From assembly GCA_900618795.1 (NCBI GenBank), contig UYJD01000003.1:2191803-2255802 (forward strand): a stretch of 64,000 bases of DNA, read 5' to 3'. The translations under genes and the position numbers were made by a program. Shown one piece after another: positions 10,326 to 20,000 of this stretch. The notes beneath the pieces were generated by a model. That model did no database searches. It saw only the letters and a list, made by a program, of their open reading frames with translations, and was not told the DNA's origin. This DNA is from Cyanodermella asteris (taxonomy: Eukaryota; Ascomycota; Lecanoromycetes; Ostropales; Stictidaceae). Position 1 is the first letter of the stretch, and each line of letters begins with the position of its first letter.

Positions 10326-11113
10326 TCATGGCCTAGCAACGCGGGCTAATGACATAAATTGTACCTGGCATAGACACACCTCTATATCGCATGGTGGCAC
10401 ACTCAGGCGCAACCGCAGCTCGAACATTAAATAGCTGAATCGAATCAACTGCGTGATCTCACCGAAGCGAGCCTGACGCTCGATTTGCAGTCGACCTGCC
10501 ATCGACCAGATGGAGTGTTTGAACGCAGGCTCGAGCTATCACTGCCCTTTCACTTGAATCCATGCTGAAGCGGTTAAACGGCCTCATTGCCTCAGCCATC
10601 CGATTATCTGAATTCTGGAAGCTAGATGCACTCCCCGACGCTACGTGGGTGTCTGCGCAGCTAACAGGATGGAAACTTGCAGAGCCTGGAGTCATCTTTA
10701 TATGCGCCTATCCCCTTTCACAATGGCCACTGATCAATCGTCTTCTCGGACCACGGTCTGTATCCGGACGACCGCATCACTGTTGGTCTGGAAGTGGCTA
10801 GACAGGCAGGATATCAACGAGCTTTGCAAGCCGCGGGGACCGAGAAGCGAAGCGGTTTGTATCACTTGAGAAAGGATTCTTGGTGCAACCCAATGCAAGA
10901 AAACCGCTCCCGCCAAACAACGTGAGGAGAGGTATACTAGCCAGGAACGACATCACGATAACGACGACCACTGAAAATCCTTGAAGCAAGCGAGATCTAC
11001 TGATAGCTTAGCTATTTACATTGCTGAATAAAGCACCATTCCATACAGATCGACAACACCTCTTGAAGGTGTCCTCGACGGCAATGAGACGTGAGACCAA
11101 CGATTCGAGCCTA
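10326..11113. other. Intergenic region with no intact gene
   Basis: No domain-bearing open frame. A plus-strand stretch at about 10735-10870 reads like protein (DHGLYPDDRITVGLEVARQ) but starts after a stop and has no family I recognise. It may be debris of another gene. Confidence 0.35.
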
Positions 11114-12511
11114 TTACACACCAGGCCCCTCTTCTCTTGCCAGCTCCGCTTCAATCAAATGCTCAATACTATGATTCAGAAAGTGAAACTCCACCACCCT
11201 CAATCCCGCCTCCTCAATCATCTCAACCCACTCTTCACGCGTATGCGCTTCACTTCCACTCAATGCCATCATCTGCCAATCAAAGCTCGTAACCAACCAA
11301 CTCGCACCCACCTCTGGTACCACCGTATCCGCAATCAACACCCTCGAGTACCCCGGCTTCATCGCACCCGCCACATTCGCCAGAATCCTCACACACTGTT
11401 CGCGGCTCCAATCATGCATGATCGAATGCAGGCTATACGCGCGTGCGTGCCGGACAGGCTGTGGGGTGAAGAAGTCATGCACCATCGCCGTGAAAGGAGC
11501 ATTCGCCTTGTCTATCGAGTCGATTACTTCTGCTCGGTCTTGGAGGATGCATTCACCGGGGACGCCGGGGACGTGCGTTTTGAGGTCTAGAAGTTCGTGC
11601 CCGAGACCTCCGCCGATGTCGACTACGCTGACGGGAGAGATGCTGGCGTCGAAACCTTTGATGAGCGTGTTGTGTACGACTGATGGTACATCGGTCCATT
11701 TGAGTCGCCCGGCGCGTGGAGCGGACATGTATTGATTGAAACTGGAACGGTATTTGCTCTGGCCGGCGTCCAGCCAGGAGTAGAAGGAGAGAGGGGTTCG
11801 ATGTGCATACTGGAAAGGACCGGTCAGAGCGGTGTCGGACGCGATTTGGCCTTCTCTCTGTTGACGGGCGTTTTGCTGGAAGTTGTTCTCGGCGAGATAG
11901 CTGGGCATCGCGTGATGGCAGGGCGCGGTCACATCGTAGAGATACTTGACGCCACTCTCGAATTTTGGGTCTGCGAGCGCAGTCGAGAAGAGCGCGGATA
12001 CAAAGCGGTTTGGGCCGACCTCGAGGATGACATTCATAGCTGCAAGATGTCGCAGAATCCGAACTTGAACAAGAAATGCATCAGCTCTTGATACGAAACG
12101 AACGATCGTTCGTTGTGCCTCAGCCATTCAGACAGACGTGCAAGTGGAATGAAACAGCTCTGTGAATACTCAGGCCGCAGCCAGCGTTTGAACATCTGTC
12201 CCCTCCTGCCCTTTCGCCGCGAGGTATTTGAACAGCCCGACTTCGACGCCCATTCGACATTGTGCGAGCTTGGCTAGCTGGATCGATTGCTGTTAGATCA
12301 GATTGCCCGCAGCTGAGGCTGTTGGTTTGACTACATTTACACTGACCTCCGCGTACGCCATGTATTGAATAGCTTCAGACGGAAGCTCAAGCTTTGGAAT
12401 GAGCTTTCTGCACCGCCAAATCAGGTCGAGCCGAGCTGAGGCATCGCCCTCCTCAAGGCTGGCGTGTGTGGTTTGAATTTGCTCAACTATGGATCTGGTG
12501 TCGCCTGACAT
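11114..12511 (-). CDS. Family-2 O-methyltransferase, possibly disabled
   Basis: Proposed exons on the minus strand: 12347-12511 (MSGDTRS..., 55 codons), 12173-12277 (35 codons, LAKLAQCRMGVEVGLFKYLA) and 11114-12118. The last carries ILRHLAAMNVILEVGP, the SAM-binding VVDIGGGLGHE and the catalytic-region LHSIMHDW. Full length would be about 424 aa, normal for fungal COMT-like enzymes that methylate phenolic secondary metabolites with S-adenosylmethionine. However, an in-frame TGA (12170-12172) sits directly before the GT of the 51-nt second intron. Either it is a nonsense mutation, or a non-canonical donor is used, or only the 337-aa ORF from 12127 is made, which lacks most of the dimerisation region. 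The family is certain; its function is doubtful. Confidence 0.65.
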
Positions 12512-14807
12512 GATGCTAATGAACTTTGTTTGATCGTGCTGAAGCTGTGTATATTGACCGATTCTGGGTCTTGAGCCGCTCCGGAAGCGCCAGCTGACCC
12601 CTCTGAATGCTACTTCCCAAGAGATCACTTGTCACAAATGAGCGCAGCTTTTGGTCCATAATCGTGTAGCGGGACAGAAAAGGAGCAAGACAAGGCCATG
12701 GTCCCGGCCACCAGGCCCGAACGAGCATCTTGCCGCTCTACAGCCTCATGGCTACAACGCAGTATGCAGTGCAACTCTGACCTGCAGGACAACATTTTGC
12801 ACTCGTAGGTAGCGAAAGGGCTAGCCATAGGGCTTGCTATTACTCATTCTCGATAGCTTTGTTCAGGAGTTCTTCAACGGCATTGCTGGTCACGGTCTCG
12901 GTACTTTCAAGCTGCTGGGCTTGATAGTCTTTGCTTGAACTGAACAGCTCCTGGAGGCGATAGCAAACAATGTTTTGAGAACTGTATCGGGAGCTAGGCT
13001 GGCGAGAATCCTTTGAACATCTTCCAGATCAGATGCTGTGGGGGCGACAATCGAGAAGTGAGGAGACGCGATGATTTTCGACAAAGTCACGTGAGTCGCG
13101 GACGTGGCCTCTTTAGGCCCTTATTTGTGACTTTTGCTCGAGCTTTGGTCCGCCTGAGTCCAGTTTCACACAGTGTGCAGGGAGGGCACTGTCTTTGATG
13201 AAACAGGTAGAGCAGTACTCGTTGATTCAAGTTTGCGGTTTGATTGTTTGTGCGCACAAACGGTCATCGTCGAGCTGTAATACGTTGCCCGACCGGATTA
13301 TTGTTTTAGCAATCAATTACACGCCAGACGTAGACGTTGGTTGGCAAAAAGTCCACGCTTGGTAGAGTCTTTGAGGCTTACCATCAAATATGCGTGATGC
13401 CGTGGGAAGCTGTCGAGATCGCGATCATGAAGCAATCAACGCCAAACTCGAGCTTCGACCCACAATGATGCTTGTGACGACATGATGCCACTGAGTACTG
13501 CGAGGTCAACTTCTGCGTGGACTGCAGAAGACGCACGGGCAACGACTCGATCTAAGACCAATCGAGCCCAGAACCAGCCTTGCTGGACCAAAGAGGACAT
13601 CGTGTCGGCTCGGTTGACCTTCGCGTTCAATACCCAACACTCACACATGCACACTAGCAGGGATCCGATTCTTGGGCTGCGCAGTCTTCATCGCAACGCC
13701 AACAGCGCAATAATGACCCTCATCACCAAGCGCTCGACTCCGATAGTATGTGCATCTAGCTGCGAACTGCCAGCTGACTGACGCCACGGACTCGAAGGAC
13801 TGGCCTATTGATTGAGGGTTCGAAGGCTGAAAGCATCAACCTATGTGTATACGGCTCGGTGTCCCGAAATGGCAAGCCAACGTGTGGCGAGACCGCCCAC
13901 AAATTCTGGGGCTTGACTGCTTGCAAGCTGACAGCGGAGCCTCTTCTGATCATCCCCACCTCTCAGCATCGAACTGCCCCGGCTTTGTCAACTACCGAAG
14001 CCTGCATGGTCGGACAACGGAAACTGATTGGCTTGCCGCACAGCCCACTTTCTCAAAATTTCTGCTTGGAACCAGCGCTGCTGCTACTGCTCTAGTGGCT
14101 GTGGTAGATCTCGAGCTCTCAATCATTCTTGAATAGATGTATGATGTGGCAGACGGATCCGAATTGATCTAGTTACCTCCTATCGCAGGCAAAGTCCTTT
14201 GTCTCCTTCCACTGGCGCACAGATGCGCTTGTTCAGCTTTCGAGCACCCCCAGTGTCAAAATTGACGGACGCTAAGCGAGCCGAAAGTGTGCTCAGAATA
14301 GACACATTGAAGCTCCCAATTCTGCATGGCGTTCTGACAGCAGCTGAATGTCTCAATCGTCCGAAGTTTACGGCGCGCCGCGACCCCCTCCCACATGTAT
14401 GGCTTCTGGCACCCACTCATTTGCTCGGCTGGACTGTACAAAGCTATCGCAGCGCCGACATCCGACGCCTGGCTTGCTCCATAGATCATTTGTCGAGCTA
14501 GCGATCGCTACTGATGGGGATTTGAGTTCCACCTTCTTACCGCACCATCAAGCCCTTGCGGACACGCCCTCGTAGCGGAGCATAGCATGGGCCCTCAAAT
14601 GTAATCTAGCCCGCAAATCAGCTTGTCTGCACCTCCTTGTGGCATGGGTGGAAGATGCCGCTGGCACAATGACGAAGCATCTGATCTCATATAGCCCGAG
14701 CATCCAGGTAGGTCTCCTCTCCCTCTTGCTTCCTCTTTAGCAGATCGTGCACTCTTTGCGAGCTACATCAAACCCAAGTGTTCATTCTCCCTTTCAAACA
14801 CCCCAAA
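12512..14807. other. Gene-poor interval
   Basis: About 2.3 kb with no intact gene. It contains a possible broken frame at 12840-13090 (separate entry) and scattered unrelated frames under 100 codons at 13.4-14.5 kb. A pyrimidine-rich stretch at 14710-14760 precedes the coiled-coil gene. No repeat or transposon is recognised. Confidence 0.4.
12840..13090 (-). pseudogene. Possible broken reading frame, unknown family
   Basis: One frame gives APTASDLEDVQRILASLAPD up to FAIASR. A second frame continues smoothly as RLQELFSSSKDYQAQQ to a TAA at 12840-12842, ending LLNKAIENE. Both halves have protein-like composition, so a single-base shift near 12955 or an unrecognised intron is likely. No domain is recognised and the upstream extent is unknown. 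Confidence 0.25.
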
Positions 14808-16718
14808 ATGGAGACCGCTCACGCCACGCCTGGAGCCACCTCCGAGAAACTGTCCCTTATGAAGCTCAGCACTTCTGAGCTTGACCGCGACTTCCTGTCC
14901 GAACCAACAACACCCACCGGACTTCGCAAAACAATGGACTTCTCCAACTCATTGGAGTCGTCACGCTCTTTGTCCCGCTCCAGCCGCCATGTCAGCCGCT
15001 CGTCTCGTCGATCCAGCTCGTTCGTGAACAACCACCGCAACAAGATGTCGATGGAGCTCACTTCGAAGGCTGAATCAAAGTTCTTTGCTCTCATGGAGTT
15101 CATGGCCAGTGCCTCTCGAGAAGCCGCATCTCTCAAAGAGTTCTGGGGCCGCATCGTTGCAGAGCGTGAGGCTTTCACACAGGAGCGCGAGGAGCTACTC
15201 ACTCGTATCGATGAGATCACCGAGACGATTGAGACAAAGGAGCGCGAGCACCACCATCATGGACACGAGCTTGGAGAGAAAAAGAAACAGGTCGAGAAGC
15301 TTCTCATTGAACTGACCACAATTCGCACCACTCTTGCCGATTGCAAGAAGAAGATCACAGAGCGTGATGCTGAGCTCGAGCGAGTCAATCACGAGCTCGT
15401 TAGCATTCGCGAGACCGAGTCATATACCCGCACAGAGCTTGAGCGTTACAAGTCGGAGTTTGAAGCCTTGCAGCTCAGGCTTACTGCTGTCACTGACGAG
15501 CGCGACCATGCCCGTGAGGAAGACCACAAGCACCACTCGGAGCTCCGCACTCTCACCAGAGAGCACACCGAACTGAAGAGCAAGTACACCGAGACAAACA
15601 CCAAGCTCGAGTCATCTCGCAAAGAGGTCCTTACGCTCAACGATCGCATCAAGATCTGGATCATCGAAAGAGACGAGTGGTTGCACGAGAAGGACAGACT
15701 CCACGAAGAACTCCGCAAAGCCAAGAATCGTGCCGAAGAGTCATCTCGAGAACTCTCCGAGCTACACGAGAAGCACACCCGGGTCACCCGCGAAGTCACC
15801 AAGATCAAAGAGGAAATTCGCGTCATCGAAACCGAGCGGGATGAGCTGACGCACATTATCGAGCACAAGAACCGCGAAATCAAGACCAAGTCCACCGGCT
15901 GGGAAGAAGCCGAAGAGCGCTGCGCCGACGTCACTCTCAAATACGAGCACATCAAGCGCGAAGTCATCACCATCAAAGAGAAGCTCCGCGAGCTCGAGCT
16001 CGAGCGCACCGAACTCCAAGAGACCATCGAACGCCGCAGCGAAGAACACCGCATCCTCATCATCGAGCGCGACCAACTCAAAGAAGACTTGCACGATGAA
16101 CGCACCAAAGCCGCCGATGCCCACCGACAGATCACGGTCCTCCAAGAATCCCTTCGACGCACCGAGTCGACCCTATCCGACGTCCGCTCTGAAGTCCAGA
16201 CGCTAACTGAGCGCACCAAGCTCCTGGACCGCGAACGCGACGAAGCCCGCACCAAAAACACCCACCTGCTCACCGAAATCACCGAACTCAAAGAGCACAT
16301 CGCCATCCTCAAAGTCGAAATCACCTCGCTCTCGGAATCCCGCGACCACTTCAAGCACGAGCTCACACAATACAAGACTCGCTACGAAGAGATCCAGGAG
16401 ACCGTAACCGAATACGACTCCTCCAGCGCCGAGCTCGAGTTCGAGATCGAGTCGCTAAGGACCCTCCTCCACGACGCGCGCTCAGATCGTGAACGGGTCA
16501 TTGCGTCGCTGAATGCGAGCGATCGAGAGCGCGACGAGTGGAGGACGAAGTATGAGGAGAAGTGCCGGCAGCTGGAGCGCTTTGAGGAGGAGACGGCCAA
16601 AGCGTATCATTCGTCGCATGCGAGGGGTGAAGCGCATAGGACGGTTTCGATGAGAAGCCGCATGGTGAGCAGTGGGACGACGGTGGATCATGGCCATGGG
16701 AATGAGAATGGGAATTGA
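14808..16718 (+). CDS. Long coiled-coil protein, unknown function
   Basis: A single exon of 636 aa from METAHATPG (an in-frame ATG at 14778 adds 10 residues; the 14808 ATG has a better AAAATGG context). The N-terminus is Ser/Arg-rich with repeated SRSSR patches (residues about 40-75), followed by ESKFFALMEFMASASREAAS, which looks like a conserved short helix. From about residue 110 to 610 the chain is almost continuous Glu/Lys/Arg/Leu heptad sequence with few prolines, including a His patch EREHHHHGHE. This predicts a long rod such as a cytoskeletal, septal or spindle-pole scaffold. No motor, ATPase or membrane segment is present. I do not recognise an orthologue with known function. Confidence 0.85.
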   Translation: METAHATPGATSEKLSLMKLSTSELDRDFLSEPTTPTGLRKTMDFSNSLESSRSLSRSSRHVSRSSRRSSSFVNNHRNKMSMELTSKAESKFFALMEFMASASREAASLKEFWGRIVAEREAFTQEREELLTRIDEITETIETKEREHHHHGHELGEKKKQVEKLLIELTTIRTTLADCKKKITERDAELERVNHELVSIRETESYTRTELERYKSEFEALQLRLTAVTDERDHAREEDHKHHSELRTLTREHTELKSKYTETNTKLESSRKEVLTLNDRIKIWIIERDEWLHEKDRLHEELRKAKNRAEESSRELSELHEKHTRVTREVTKIKEEIRVIETERDELTHIIEHKNREIKTKSTGWEEAEERCADVTLKYEHIKREVITIKEKLRELELERTELQETIERRSEEHRILIIERDQLKEDLHDERTKAADAHRQITVLQESLRRTESTLSDVRSEVQTLTERTKLLDRERDEARTKNTHLLTEITELKEHIAILKVEITSLSESRDHFKHELTQYKTRYEEIQETVTEYDSSSAELEFEIESLRTLLHDARSDRERVIASLNASDRERDEWRTKYEEKCRQLERFEEETAKAYHSSHARGEAHRTVSMRSRMVSSGTTVDHGHGNENGN

Positions 16719-17067
16719 CTACGCTCGGGCCCGTTTGAGGGGTCTCAGGATTGGGAGACGGGGTCGGTTCGGAGCATCGCTACGGTCCTGTTTGGATGAA
16801 TGTCATTGAAAGAGGCAATATGTTCGTCGTTGTGCCATGGATTCCTTTAGTTCTTGTTCTGGACTGAATCCGCTGTACGATAGAAGTCTCGAAATCATTT
16901 GTAATTCCTGTCGTTCTTTCAAGTATTTCACGCCAGTTTTCGGTTTACAGTCTCTGCACTGAGGGTCGGATTATATCAATTCAAAGCACTTGAGCGATCT
17001 ATGCGGTGTATTTAGATATCCTATCATTTCTGTCTTGTGGTTCGATCATTTCTAGCACATCTCGGCT
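16719..17067. other. Convergent 3' intergenic region
   Basis: 349 nt between the coiled-coil and ECM29 stops. It is AT-rich with no open frame of note, and presumably holds both 3' UTRs. Confidence 0.5.
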
Positions 17068-20000
17068 TCACAGTTCCTCCATCACCTTCGCCCAGATCTG
17101 CTTGACGCTCACTGATCGGTCCAAGATCGTCGCGCCCTCTACGTTCTGCTTAAAAGTTGCCTGCAAACCAGGCCGGCTCTTCACAATTTTCGCGAGCGGA
17201 ATCGCTGCTTCTGCCGCCTTGATTCTCGTCCCCTCCCGATGATCTTCATGGCCGAAAAGCAAATTTCCGTATTCAACCAAGACAGCATCATGCAACGCAC
17301 CATCAGCAGCATGCAACCTCTCAAACAACAATTTCAGCCCCTCGAAGATGGCCTCATTGATGGAACGATCCTTCTCAGACATGGCTTTCTTGAGTAGAGT
17401 CAATACCTGTTCGAGGTCAGATTTCAGCTCGCCGCCCTTTCTGTGAGCGGGGTCGACAGCAGCAACGAGCGTCTTCATGGCGTTGGCGGTCGTTCGCAGA
17501 GCGGCGACTCGACTCGATGCAGAATCTGTCTTCTTGGAGTCGACATCCATCTTCTCGTTCATCGTCTCAAGTAGCTGCTCCAGCAGGGGCTCCACGATGG
17601 CGTGGGTCTTCTCCAACCAGTCGATATTTGGAAACGCGGAAATGAAGTCACCCAGGGCAGCGATGCTGTGCTCTTGATAGGCCGCATTGTTCCGCTTGGC
17701 TTCACGGAAGATGATCTTCTGCATCTGGTCGGAAATGGTCTTGTCTTTCCGGAGCGCGGATGATGACTTAGCGAGCAGGACAAACGAGGAAAGGACCTTC
17801 TCTTTGCCTTCCCAGGTCTTGCCGCCGATGGCCTTCTCGACGGATGGCCATAGCAGTCGGGCGGTCGCCTCGTCCATGTCTTTGCCAGCCGCTTCCACAG
17901 TCTCCGCAATCGCAAAAGCGGAAGCATGCTTTATTGGCCATCGTGGCGAGTCAAGATGACTTTCACACAGAGCAAGGATCTCTTTCAGGTGAAGCAGAAC
18001 GACCCTAGGGCCGCTCACGTTATCTTCCCACGTGTTTTTGAAGAGCTCTGCCGACGACTCGAACGTGTCGTGCTTGGCAAGAAAAACAAAGGGCAGGATA
18101 CTGCTTGACAGGTTATTGAATCGGTCAGTTGCGAACTTGCCAATGGCGAGCATCATTTCACCGGCTATGATCCTTCGTCTTTCATCCTCCTCGGTGAAGA
18201 ATTGCTTTTGCGCCCATTCCACGGTCTTCAATATGCTCTTGTCTGGAGCAATGCGACACAAATATCCGCATGCCGTGGCGGCAGATGTCGAGATCATGTC
18301 GTTGCGGTCCAGTAAGTATCGGTTGCGAAGGAGGACAAGATACTCGCCGGCGTACGGTCGGAAGAGGAAGTTGCGACGGGTCGAAAGAGTAATAAGTGCA
18401 CGACTGATCCCAACTCGCGAAGGTAGCCCTATTGATGTCTTGATAGTTTCGGTCAGACGTGGGTGCAAGGCTTGCATGCTGCCCTCGTCCAGGTGGTCCA
18501 GACATCTCTCAACGGCCTCCATCATGGGTGATCTGCCTGTAGAGTTCGCCCGGGCGTCATCAATATCGTGTGTTGTCGTACCATACTTCTCGGCGTTGAG
18601 GTACAGATAGTTCACCTCACCAGGCTCCAAAGCAGTGAGCTGCTCCAGCAGTCCGCAGATGAGGTCCGGTAGGAAGTTGCGCAATGCAGTCGCGCCACCC
18701 ACCTTCACAAGATCTGTGATTGTCACGAGCGCGTAAACTTGCTGTTCCTTCACGGCCGAGTTCATGCCATTGTTGCCAAGCAGGAACGGAAGCACTTCCT
18801 TCAGCATTGCTGTGGCGTTCTTGGCCGAGCCGTCTCCGGCTTCCAGCGTTCTCTTCACAATCGTGGTCAATATTCGAACCAGCTTGTCTGCCCCTTTTCG
18901 TACAGACCCTTTTTGATCGTCGGTAAGTTTGAATGCTTGAGCCCAGATATCGCTCAAGAACTTTTCATACTTCTCAAGTGGCCGGCCTTGAATAAGGTTA
19001 GCCAGTGCGGCACAACTTGCCTGTCTGGCTCGCCATTCCTTGCCATCTACCATATGCTTTAGGAGATCTTGTAGGATGTCATCAAAATATTGGTTGACGG
19101 TGTTGGGCGGATCTTTCACTAAAGCTGTCCAAATATCGTTCATGGCGTTCCTGACGTTTTCATTCGGATCGAAACGGTATCGGAAGAGGGCTCGGTACAG
19201 GTTTGGATTCTGAGCGAGGTAGCCATCCATGCTGGCATCGGACAAAACTTTGCTCAATCCGAATCTGCCAAAAGCCGCTCTGCTGGTCCAGACCGAAGAG
19301 TTCTTTGCAAGGTTCATGAAGCGGTAGACTAGGCCATCGTCACCCACTTCTCTGGCCAATTTCATGATGTCTTTGTACGTGGTCACGGATTGGCCCTCGC
19401 CAGTAGGCAGGGCGCCCTCGTCGAACAACACCGTGTCTTCAGATACCTGACCAGCAAGATTTGATGGTTCGTTGCTAATGAACGCCCCGACCAGGTCCTT
19501 GACGATCGAGTCCTTGTTTCCTTGATCACCACGCTCGTAGACCAGAGTCAGACCACTGGCAGCAGTCTCTTGGTTCAGGGAGTCCTTGTCGCCCAGCAAC
19601 GCTTTGAAGGCGCGCTGGCATAGAGCCAACTTGTCCTTCATGAATGTTGTATGTCCGCCGTATTGTAATAAGGAGAGCAGCCATATCGCGCCAGCTTGCC
19701 GTAATGAAGGTTTCGTATTCTTGATTGCCGCTAGAGCCTTGTCAAAGGTCAATTGCGTGACTGCATCCCGGGGTGGTGAGGTGAAGCTGGGACCAGGTAC
19801 GTCAACCCAGCCAGTGAGTGTCTTAGATTCGCGGCCAAAGGCGGTCAGCGACAGTGCTTGACCAACCTCGAATTGAAGCTCTGGTTTCCGTTCTTCGTGC
19901 AAGGAGTGTAGGCGGTCGATCAATTGGTTGATCTCGTTACCTTCTTCAACCTCAGGCTTGCAGACAAAGCTCAGCAATCCAAGCAGAGTGACTGCGTTCG

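Noticed and set aside
10735-10870. Protein-like stretch DHGLYPDDRITVGLEVARQ
   Set aside because: It follows a stop without an ATG, is short, and no family is recognised; kept only as possible debris.
15446-16375. 309-codon minus-strand frame opposite the coiled-coil gene
   Set aside because: Ser/Arg-rich antisense shadow of Glu/Lys codons; not a gene.
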